From an uncultured Lachnospiraceae bacterium (lineage in GTDB: Bacteria; Bacillota; Clostridia; Lachnospirales; Lachnospiraceae), in the NCBI GenBank assembly GCA_910576895.1, contig CAJTJZ010000005.1, positions 23,930-67,230 of the forward strand: a stretch of 43,301 nt of DNA, written 5' to 3'. Under the pieces are notes generated by a model. The model was not told the DNA's origin. It saw only the letters and a program-made list of their open reading frames with translations, and searched no databases. Made by a program: the position numbers and the translations under genes. This document shows, piece by piece, positions 34,672-41,622 of this stretch (the stretch's first letter is position 1; each line of letters starts with the position of its first letter).

Positions 34672-35166
34672 TTATGGTATAAAACGTCCACTAATACAAT
34701 CACCTGTTTGGCCATCATTTTCTCTAGCTGTTGCAGTTAATGTAATATCTCCTGTAGGAATTGGTCGATTTGTAAAATATGTATATTGCACAGTTGGAAA
34801 TGCTCCTTTGGCTACCTTACCTATTGTTACATAAGTACCACTTGAATCTTTAGCTTGAAAATAAACATCACAATAACAATTAGTTCCTGTATACATTCTT
34901 TCTTCTATAGTCACTGTTCCATGTCCATCAGTTCCATTTTTTCTCTTTGCTGTTAAAGTAGATTCAGAAGTATTGTAAATATATGCGTCACGATAATCAA
35001 AATTATTACTTTTGCTGTAAGTACTTTGTTCTTCACCAGATACAATTTGTCCAACTTCAGCTGCTAATACTGCTAGAGATGAAGTACCAATGCATAATGC
35101 TGCTATTGCTAATCCTGTTGTAACTCTTTTTTTTACTTTATTTATTAATATTGTTGATTTTTTCAT
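34672..35166 (-). CDS. Small secreted protein, unknown family
   Basis: The 164-residue product starts MKKSTILINKVKKRV, then a hydrophobic segment ending LAVLAAEVG: a clear signal peptide with AxA-type cleavage near residue 36. The mature part, about 128 residues, is Ser/Thr/Tyr/Gly-rich, predicted beta (ESTLTAKRKNG, GTVTIEERMY, YVTIGKVAKG, ITLTATAREND), with three Cys (NCYCD and GDCISG). ATG 35166 is favoured because GGGA lies six bases upstream; the upstream in-frame ATG 35178 abuts its own AAGGA. It heads the minus-strand ABC locus behind a long leader. I do not recognise the family; an exported effector, bacteriocin-like protein or surface protein are all possible. Confidence 0.72.
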   Translation of the reverse strand: MKKSTILINKVKKRVTTGLAIAALCIGTSSLAVLAAEVGQIVSGEEQSTYSKSNNFDYRDAYIYNTSESTLTAKRKNGTDGHGTVTIEERMYTGTNCYCDVYFQAKDSSGTYVTIGKVAKGAFPTVQYTYFTNRPIPTGDITLTATARENDGQTGDCISGRFIP

Positions 35167-35254
35167 AATGTTTCCCATTCCTTTCTTTAATTATTTATAT
35201 TTTTCTGGACATTTTTTCAAAAAAGAATTATAATAATAACGGTTATGTAAATAT

Positions 35255-35320
35255 AGGCGTACTCTCTCTTTATAGAATATTTTTATTTAGAAAGAGAAAC
35301 GCCTTTTCCTTTTGTTTTTT
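35255..35320 (+). terminator. Plus-oriented terminator-like hairpin in the divergent intergenic region
   Basis: AGGCGT (35255-35260) and ACGCCT (35299-35304) close a stem extended by CTCTTT/AAAGAG, followed on the plus strand by TTTCCTTTTGTTTTTTT. No plus-strand gene precedes it within 4 kb, so it either ends an antisense or small RNA or is simply a structure in the minus-strand leader. Confidence 0.5.
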
Positions 35321-35628
35321 TCATTGCTTTTCATTCCTTTCCAATGTATTTTTACAACATTTACTATTGTTCTTTGAAAAAGTTGTTACATTTATTATTA
35401 AAGACTGAATTTTTAATATTATATAAAAAATATAGTCCTTAACAGTTTTTTTTAATATATCATATGAAATGTATTATATCTTTCAATAACAAACAGTTTC
35501 ACTAATATATTTTTTAATCAATATTTCTTGTATACAAACAATTAGCATTATATCTACCATTTAAAATTACATATTTTCAGTATGTCAAAGAAATTATTCT
35601 ATTTAATTAATAAAATCTTATATTTCTA

Positions 35629-35656
35629 ATTATATACTAAAGCAATTAAATGTCAA
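35629..35656 (-). promoter_or_regulatory. Consensus promoter for the minus-strand ABC locus
   Basis: On the minus strand TTGACA (35651-35656) and TATAAT (35629-35634) are both perfect, with a 16-base spacer. Start near 35622 would give a leader of about 455 bases before the gene at 35166. A weaker site close to the gene (TTGAAA, then TATAAA after 15 bases, about 35195-35221) could provide a short transcript instead. Confidence 0.7.
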
Positions 35657-35686
35657 GATAAATAATTAAATTTTTATAAAAATTAT

Positions 35687-35716
35687 TTGGACAAATTTAT
35701 AAAAATTTAGTATAAT
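35687..35716 (+). promoter_or_regulatory. Promoter of the solute-binding lipoprotein gene
   Basis: TTGGAC (35687-35692) and TATAAT (35711-35716) with an 18-base spacer lie 30 bases from the divergent minus-strand -35 box, so one regulator could control both. The leader to 35786 is about 63 bases. Confidence 0.7.
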
Positions 35717-35785
35717 AAAAGGGCAACAAAATATATTATCATAAAATACTGTGAATAGTAGATTACAGTAAAATCAGGAGGTCTT

Positions 35786-38089
35786 ATGAGAAAAAGAAAA
35801 TTTTGCAAAAAAATAATTGTATTAATTATGTTTATAGCAACTATATCATTACTATCATGCAGTAAAGAGGTAAGGAAAGAAAAAAAACAGGACAAAGATA
35901 CTTTAGCTAATTTAAAACAAGAAGGATATCAAACCTTTTTTCAAGAAATAGATATAAAAGCAACACAAATTGAACATATATGTGAATGTGATAACAAGAT
36001 TTACATGATTGGAACATACTATCAGCAAAAGAAAAAAACAAATAAATCTATATTACATACTTATTTATTAGAGTATACAATAAATGAAAAAGAAAGTAAT
36101 ATAAAGGAAACAGAATTAAAATTAAATAAAAAAGAGTCTATTCAAGCAATTACAGTAGATGAAAAAAATCAAATTCATATTTTAACATATATTGTTTCGT
36201 TTCATAAAAAGGAACAAAAATCCGAGAAAAATAATTACTATATAAAACTTCTGAAACCAGATGGCAGTATAAAAAAGGAACATAAATTGCAATGGAACGA
36301 TACACAGGAACTTTTTATGGACAGCAGAAAAACTTTATTGAAACAAGATGGCTCTGTCTATACTTCTAATTTTAGTAATTTTATATATTCCTTTGATGCA
36401 ACGGGAAAACAAGGAAAAACATATGATATGAAAAAGACAATAGATACTATTGTTGAAACAGAAGATGGCAATGTTTATGTTTATGGAAATTTTGGAATTA
36501 ATAATGAATATGCTTTTAAAAAGCTAGATATATCAGCACAAAAATTTGGAGATCCAATTAATATTGATCAGTATGAGATTTTAGATGCTGAAGCTTATAG
36601 TGGAAAAGATGGACTTATTTATATGAAAAATCAAGATGGTTTATATAGCATTGATACTATAAAGGAAACAGGAACGCTTCTATTTCAATGGGTTAATCAA
36701 AATATAGATGGACAAGCAATTTCAAAAATTTTGCCATTCAAAAACGGGAATATATTAGTGGTTTTAAAAGATTCTAATTCAGAAAGTGGAAAACTAAAAT
36801 TGGCGATTATAAAAAAGGGAACAACAAAAGAAACGAAAGAGAAAACAGTATTAACGCTTGCTTGTACATCTCCATTTGGAAATTTAAAGGAAATTATTTT
36901 AAAATTTAATCAGTCAAATGAGGATTACCAAATTGAATTAAAAGACTATTCCAGTTATGAGGATTCTATTACAAAATTAAACTTAGAACTTGTATCAGGA
37001 ACAGTACCAGATATTTTAAGTTTAAATATGTTGCCAACAGATATGTATATAAAAAAAGGAATTTTAACAGATTTATATCCACTAATAGCAAAAGACAAGG
37101 AAATTAAAAAAGAAAATTTTCTGGATTCTGTAATAAATACATTAGAACAAGATGGAAAACTTTATTATTTGAATAGTTCCTTTACTATAAATGCATTAAC
37201 TGGAGGAAAAAAATATTTAAAAGATACATCTGAATGGAATTTTCAGAAAATGAAAGAACTTTATGAAAATAAATCAGAACAACAGGTATTTTTTATGGAA
37301 AAACCAAGAGAGGCAGTTCTTGGAGAATTTTTATTAGGAATGATTGATGATTTAATTGATTGGAATACAGGAGAAGTATTTATGGATTCTGAAAATTTTA
37401 TTCATATGTTAGAATTTTTAGAAAATTTTCCTAGTATGGCAGAAATGAAACCATCAAATCTTGATCTTGGGGAAGCAGTAAAAAAAGGAAATGTTATTAT
37501 GATGGATTCTAATTTTAATTTTCCTTCTTCTATTGAATTATTTACAGAGCTTTATAAAGAAGAAGGAGGATTTCATATTGTAAGTTATCCATCCGAAAAT
37601 AAAAACAATAAACTTGTTATGAGTTTTAGCAATCCAGCATTGGCAATTACAGAACAATGTAAAGATAAAGAAGGAGCATGGGAATTTTTACGTCAAGTTC
37701 TTACTTATGAATATCAGATTAAAGAAGGATTATCTTATGGATTTCCAATTCGGAAAGATGCATTTAAAAAGTCTTTGGAATATGCTATGGCAACAAAAGA
37801 ATATATAGATGAAAATAATATAATAGTAAAACCTATAGAAGGTAGCACTAATTATAGTGGATATGAAATTACATATAGACCACTTCTTAAAGAAGAAGCA
37901 GAACAGTTACAAGATATGGTTGATAGAATTGGATTTATTGGAATAGAAAGAGGAGATGTTGTGGTAAATAATATCATGAATATTATAAAAGAAGAAGCCA
38001 ATGTTTTTTATTCAGGAGATAGAACAATAGAGGAAACAGTAGAAATCATTCAAAATAAAGTAAAGCTTTTTGTAAGTGAAAATTCATAA
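35786..38089 (+). CDS. Large lipoprotein: beta-propeller-like N-half joined to a family 1 solute-binding domain
   Basis: The 767-residue protein carries a lipoprotein signal (SLLSC, Cys25). Residues about 40-350 hold repeated short blades (IYMIGTYYQ, QIHILTYIV, SVYTSNFSNFIYSFD, NVYVYGNFG, LIYMKNQDGLYSID, NILVVLKDSN), suggesting a beta-propeller. From about 355 (LTLACTSPFGNLKEIILKFNQSNEDYQIELKDY) it is an SBP_bac_1-type binding domain, with VPDILSLNMLP, GVIPIR-like YGFPIRKDAF near 655 and a helical end. AGGAGG precedes the ATG. No classical sugar ABC transporter follows; it diverges from the ABC-exporter locus. Ligand unknown; it could be a sensor or capture protein. Confidence 0.8.
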   Translation: MRKRKFCKKIIVLIMFIATISLLSCSKEVRKEKKQDKDTLANLKQEGYQTFFQEIDIKATQIEHICECDNKIYMIGTYYQQKKKTNKSILHTYLLEYTINEKESNIKETELKLNKKESIQAITVDEKNQIHILTYIVSFHKKEQKSEKNNYYIKLLKPDGSIKKEHKLQWNDTQELFMDSRKTLLKQDGSVYTSNFSNFIYSFDATGKQGKTYDMKKTIDTIVETEDGNVYVYGNFGINNEYAFKKLDISAQKFGDPINIDQYEILDAEAYSGKDGLIYMKNQDGLYSIDTIKETGTLLFQWVNQNIDGQAISKILPFKNGNILVVLKDSNSESGKLKLAIIKKGTTKETKEKTVLTLACTSPFGNLKEIILKFNQSNEDYQIELKDYSSYEDSITKLNLELVSGTVPDILSLNMLPTDMYIKKGILTDLYPLIAKDKEIKKENFLDSVINTLEQDGKLYYLNSSFTINALTGGKKYLKDTSEWNFQKMKELYENKSEQQVFFMEKPREAVLGEFLLGMIDDLIDWNTGEVFMDSENFIHMLEFLENFPSMAEMKPSNLDLGEAVKKGNVIMMDSNFNFPSSIELFTELYKEEGGFHIVSYPSENKNNKLVMSFSNPALAITEQCKDKEGAWEFLRQVLTYEYQIKEGLSYGFPIRKDAFKKSLEYAMATKEYIDENNIIVKPIEGSTNYSGYEITYRPLLKEEAEQLQDMVDRIGFIGIERGDVVVNNIMNIIKEEANVFYSGDRTIEETVEIIQNKVKLFVSENS

Positions 38090-38208
38090 ATAATAGAAAA
38101 GTATTAAAATGATAGAAACAAGACTAAAAGTTTTCTCTGAGCGTTTTGTCAAGATAAGAAAAAATATCTTTTGATTTGACCACAAATTTATTATACGAGG
38201 AACAGATA

Positions 38209-39114
38209 ATGCAAGAAAGCAGATTATTTAAAATTGTATACCATCTACTTGAAAAGGGACAGGCCACTGCGAAAGAATTAGCAGAAAAATTTGAAGTATC
38301 TGTCCGAACAATTTATAGAGATATTGATGCATTAAGTCAGGCAGGTATTCCTATTTATACAGAGACAGGTAGAAATGGCGGCATTCATTTAATGAACAAT
38401 TTTGTTTTAAATAAAGCAATATTATCAGAAGAAGAAAAGCAAGAAATTCTTATTGCATTGCATAGTATGAATATTGTACAAAATATAAATAGTAGTCAAA
38501 CATTGCAAAAACTTTCCGCTATATTCAATATAAATTCAGAAAATTGGCTTGAGGTAGATTTTTCCAGATGGGGAAATAATACAGACAATGAAAAATTTGA
38601 ATTACTAAAATCAGCAGTTATTCATCAAAAATGCGTAAAAATAACATATGCAAGCTCCTATGGAGAAATTAGTGAAAGAATTGTGCAACCATTAAAAATG
38701 ACATATAAATCTATAGCATGGTATTTAAAGGCATATTGTAAGACAAAACAAGATTATCGCATTTTTAAATTAAGTCGTATTATTAACTTAGAAGTTCTTG
38801 CTGATAGTTTTTCTAAATGTTCTTTTCGAGAACCAAAGAAAGAACAAAAGAAAGAATTAGAACAAATCCACAATACCATTGTACTTCGCTTTCCGAAAAA
38901 TATGTCTTATCGTGTTTATGACGAATTTGATAAAACACAAATAACTATGCAGAAAAATGGAGATTTCATCGTTTCTGCAAAAATACCAGAAAATGAATGG
39001 TTAATTGGCTATCTTCTATCTTTTGGAACAAAAGTAGAAATTATAAAACCTACTTATCTTAAAAATATGATAGCCGAATATGCAAAAAAAATTTATGAAA
39101 AAAATAAATCTTGA
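38209..39114 (+). CDS. WYL-domain (YafY-type) transcriptional regulator
   Basis: The 301-residue protein has an N-terminal HTH_11 domain (FKIVYHLLEKGQATAKELAEKFEVSVRTIYRDIDALSQAGIPI, about 5-48) and a WYL domain (about 130-210: AVIHQKCVKITYASSYGEISERIVQPLKMTYKSIAWYLKAYC), followed by the WCX C-terminal extension. WYL regulators sense nucleic-acid or small ligands and often control DNA-damage or defence genes. GAGG eight bases ahead fixes ATG 38209; an in-frame TTG at 38176 has no ribosome site. A 15-base palindrome at its stop codon, over the next gene's promoter, is the likely operator. Confidence 0.9.
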   Translation: MQESRLFKIVYHLLEKGQATAKELAEKFEVSVRTIYRDIDALSQAGIPIYTETGRNGGIHLMNNFVLNKAILSEEEKQEILIALHSMNIVQNINSSQTLQKLSAIFNINSENWLEVDFSRWGNNTDNEKFELLKSAVIHQKCVKITYASSYGEISERIVQPLKMTYKSIAWYLKAYCKTKQDYRIFKLSRIINLEVLADSFSKCSFREPKKEQKKELEQIHNTIVLRFPKNMSYRVYDEFDKTQITMQKNGDFIVSAKIPENEWLIGYLLSFGTKVEIIKPTYLKNMIAEYAKKIYEKNKS

Positions 39115-39139
39115 CATAACATGTCAGTATATCTATGAT
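39111..39139 (+). promoter_or_regulatory. Promoter and operator palindrome of the clbS-like gene
   Basis: TTGACA (39111-39116) and TATGAT (39134-39139) are 17 bases apart. The perfect inverted repeat TGACAT-AAC-ATGTCA (39112-39126) overlaps the -35 box and the stop codon of the regulator gene. This is a good repressor site, presumably for the adjacent WYL protein. Confidence 0.7.
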
Positions 39140-39210
39140 ATGATTTTTTTAAACCTAAGAAACCTATGAAAAAATGAAAATTTTAAACTAAAATAGAAAG
39201 GGAAAAGAAT

Positions 39211-39759
39211 ATGGGAAGACCAACCACAAAAACCGACTTATTAACTGCAGCAACTACAAATTATGAAAAGCTAATAGAACTTATTTCTAACTTAACAGAA
39301 AAAGAGTTATCAACACCCTTTGACTTTTCAAATGAAAAAAAGAAAGAAGCTCATTGGAAAAGAGATAAAAATCTTCGAGATATTCTTATTCATCTCTATG
39401 AATGGCATGAGCTTTTATTACACTGGGTACATTCCAATCAAAACGGCGATAAGAAACCATTTCTTCCAGAACCTTACAATTGGAGAACGTATGGAGATAT
39501 GAATATAAAATTCTGGGAAAAACATCAATCCACATCATTAGAAGACGCAAAACTTCTATTTCAAAAATCTCATAGCGAAGTAATGAAATTAACAGAAACA
39601 TTTTCAAATGAAGAATTATTTTCTAAAGGTGTCTATCCATGGGTAGGTGGAAGCACATTAGGTTCTTATTTTGTTAGCAATACATCAAGTCATTATGAAT
39701 GGGCTATAAAGAAACTAAAAGCACATAAGAAAATTGTGCCAAGATATAAGGAAAGTTAA
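39211..39759 (+). CDS. ClbS/DfsB family protein (DUF1706 four-helix bundle)
   Basis: The 182-residue protein matches the ClbS/DfsB family: MGRPTTKTDLLTAATTNYEKL at the start, KNLRDILIHLYEWHELLLHWV (about 53-73), LPEPYNWRTYGDMN, and the C-terminal YPWVGGSTLGSYFVSNTSSHYEWAIKKLKAH. ClbS inactivates the genotoxin colibactin by opening its cyclopropane warhead; many homologues exist in bacteria without colibactin and their substrates are unknown. AAAGGGAAAAG precedes the ATG. It sits in an operon with a radical SAM enzyme and behind a WYL regulator, suggesting inducible protection against an alkylating compound. Confidence 0.9.
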   Translation: MGRPTTKTDLLTAATTNYEKLIELISNLTEKELSTPFDFSNEKKKEAHWKRDKNLRDILIHLYEWHELLLHWVHSNQNGDKKPFLPEPYNWRTYGDMNIKFWEKHQSTSLEDAKLLFQKSHSEVMKLTETFSNEELFSKGVYPWVGGSTLGSYFVSNTSSHYEWAIKKLKAHKKIVPRYKES

Positions 39760-39761
39760 TC

Positions 39762-40646
39762 ATGCACTTTGTAAAAACAAAAGGAATATTATCTTCTAAA
39801 AATGGAATGAATTTATACCGTGGCTGCTCTCATGGATGCATTTATTGCGACTCCAGAAGCAAATGTTATCATATAGAACACGCTTTTGAAGATATCGAAG
39901 TCAAAGAAAATGCAATTGATCTATTAGAATATGCTCTTATTCATAAGCGTAAAAAATGTATGATAGGTACAGGTTCTATGACAGATCCTTATCTTCCATT
40001 GGAAATGGAACTAAGAAATGTTAGAAAAGCTTTACATTTAATCTATCAATATGGATTTGGATTTACTGTTATTACAAAATCAAATCGAATTTTACGAGAT
40101 TTCGATCTTTTACAAAAGATAAATGAAAAAACAAAATGTGTGGTACAAATGACTTTAACTACCTATGATGAAACTTTATGTAAAAAAATTGAGCCAAATG
40201 TTAGCACAACAAAAGAACGCTTTGAAGTATTAAAGCAACTGCAAAATGCAGGAATCCCTACTGTTGTATGGCTAACACCAATTTTGCCATTTATTAACGA
40301 TACATGGGATAATATCTCTGGTATTTTAGATATGTGCATAGAAGCAAAGGTTTATGGTATTATCTGTTTTGGAATGGGACTTACCCTGCGAGAAGGAAGT
40401 CGAGAGTATTTTTACAAACAGTTAGACCGATTGTTTCCACAACAAAAAGAAAATTATATTTTAACATATGGAAATCGTTATTTAATTGAAAGTCCTAATA
40501 GTAAACAATTAATGCAGCTTTTTTATCAAAAATGTAAAAAAAATGGGATATTATATAATAATGAACAAATATTTCACTATTTACATAATTTTGAAGAAAA
40601 AACAAATGGAAAACAATTAAGTCTTTGGGATTGGGAAGTAAAATAA
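39762..40646 (+). CDS. SPL-family radical SAM protein
   Basis: The 294-residue enzyme has the radical SAM cluster motif C-x3-C-x2-C in GCSHGCIYCDSRS (Cys22, 26, 29) and the layout of spore photoproduct lyase-like proteins (GSMTDPYLPLE, FTVITKSNRILRDFDLL, VVQMTLTTYDETLCKKIEPNV, RFEVLKQLQNAGIPTVVWLTPILP). SplB itself repairs the spore photoproduct in DNA; this short group is common but of unknown substrate. It begins two bases after the ClbS-like gene, so the two are cotranslated, and I infer a joint role in repairing or detoxifying modified DNA. Confidence 0.88.
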   Translation: MHFVKTKGILSSKNGMNLYRGCSHGCIYCDSRSKCYHIEHAFEDIEVKENAIDLLEYALIHKRKKCMIGTGSMTDPYLPLEMELRNVRKALHLIYQYGFGFTVITKSNRILRDFDLLQKINEKTKCVVQMTLTTYDETLCKKIEPNVSTTKERFEVLKQLQNAGIPTVVWLTPILPFINDTWDNISGILDMCIEAKVYGIICFGMGLTLREGSREYFYKQLDRLFPQQKENYILTYGNRYLIESPNSKQLMQLFYQKCKKNGILYNNEQIFHYLHNFEEKTNGKQLSLWDWEVK

Positions 40647-40690
40647 AATATAGATACTATCTAAATTTTATTTTGGCTTCCTTTTTTCCC
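40640..40690 (+). terminator. Hairpin at the end of the radical SAM gene
   Basis: A 16-base A/T-rich stem (40640-40655 with 40659-40674, one mismatch) spans the stop codon and is followed by TTCCTTTTTT. It probably ends the WYL-clbS-SPL transcript before the convergent methyltransferase gene. Confidence 0.55.
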
Positions 40691-40723
40691 TGTCCACAAA
40701 AAATTAAATATCATTTATTAACA

Positions 40724-41431
40724 TTATCCTTTACTATACTTAAAGATTTCAAACTTCCTTTTTCCAATAATATGCTTCTCAATCCTTGTCCAACTTTTAT
40801 TTTTTATTTTTTGTTTCTTATTCATACATACTACTAAAATAGTATCAGGATTTGAAATATTCCATAACTGTTCTATCATCTGCTCAATGGAAAGTTCTTC
40901 TTCTTTGGCTTTCCAATCTACCAACTGTCCATATGGCACATCTGTTAAAATAATATCAGGAATTATATATGGCAATTGTTTTGTACAATCAGCTACAAAT
41001 AATTCTGTTTTTATTTCTGTTTTTAACATCTTTGCCAGTCTTTCACAGCTTTTTAATGCTTCCATATGCGATTGTTTCCCATACTTTTGATAAAGATGAA
41101 TAACTTCTTGCTTTCTGTTTTCCATTCCAGCATAAGATAATAAGTTTAAGTTCTTCTCTGCAAATATAATCATTCTTTGCTCAATATCACTACCATAAAT
41201 TTTACTAATATTATAATTATCAAGTAATCCTAATATCGTAAGCGTATAGCCTCCACCACAACATGGATCATATACTATAATATCTTGATTCTTTTTTAAG
41301 TAACTTTTTGCTCGACAATACATTTCTTGTAATAGTCTTACTGAAAAATTAGGTATTCCTTTTGCATTATATAGAACTCTTCCACTAGAAAAATCTTCAA
41401 AATTTTCATTTTTTGAGTATAAATATTCCAT
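40724..41431 (-). CDS. AviRa-like 23S rRNA methyltransferase
   Basis: The 235-residue class I methyltransferase resembles AviRa, which methylates 23S rRNA and gives resistance to the orthosomycins avilamycin and evernimicin. Shared landmarks are the short N-terminal segment ending IPNFSVRLLQEMYCRA, the SAM-binding motif DPCCGGGYTLTILGLL (residues 55-70), GSDIEQRMIIFAEKNLNLLSYAGM, the helical insert YGKQSHMEALKSCERL, and the catalytic-region ILTDVPYG. I recognise the family from memory of these motifs; the exact rRNA target base is inferred. GGGAGAAAGT precedes the ATG. It lies convergent to the ClbS/radical SAM operon. Confidence 0.78.
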   Translation of the reverse strand: MEYLYSKNENFEDFSSGRVLYNAKGIPNFSVRLLQEMYCRAKSYLKKNQDIIVYDPCCGGGYTLTILGLLDNYNISKIYGSDIEQRMIIFAEKNLNLLSYAGMENRKQEVIHLYQKYGKQSHMEALKSCERLAKMLKTEIKTELFVADCTKQLPYIIPDIILTDVPYGQLVDWKAKEEELSIEQMIEQLWNISNPDTILVVCMNKKQKIKNKSWTRIEKHIIGKRKFEIFKYSKG

Positions 41432-41441
41432 ACTTTCTCCC

Positions 41442-41456
41442 TATCAACTATTGATA
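41442..41456 (-). promoter_or_regulatory. Palindrome just upstream of the AviRa-like gene
   Basis: TATCAA-CTA-TTGATA (41442-41456) is a perfect inverted repeat ten bases ahead of the start codon, next to the ribosome site. It could be an operator or a small translational hairpin. A/T-rich -10-like sequence (TATATT) lies right upstream. Confidence 0.45.
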
Positions 41457-41483
41457 ATATATAAATAAAACATATAGATATAT

Positions 41484-41533
41484 AAAAAAACTTTGAGTCA
41501 CTCTCCATAAGAAAGATAACCCAAAATTTTTTT
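41484..41533. terminator. Bidirectional terminator after the surface-protein gene
   Basis: TTTGAGTCACTCTC (about 41492-41505) pairs with GAAAGATAACCCAAA (41511-41525) allowing G-U pairs. A seven-base A run lies on its left and a seven-base T run on its right, so both strands give a hairpin followed by U residues. It ends the minus-strand surface-protein gene. Confidence 0.65.
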
Positions 41534-41622
41534 ATTTATAACAATTAGTTTGCTAACAAAATTTACAATCTATTATTTTTAAAATTTCTTCTCTAAAAAT
41601 TCCTTCAAAACTTATTGTATTG

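Noticed and set aside
35286..35337. Leader peptides MKSNEKNKRKRRFSF or MKKTKGKGVSLSK in the minus-strand leader
   Set aside because: The ribosome sites are badly spaced (zero or about ten bases) and nothing supports translation; kept only as a remark in the leader finding.
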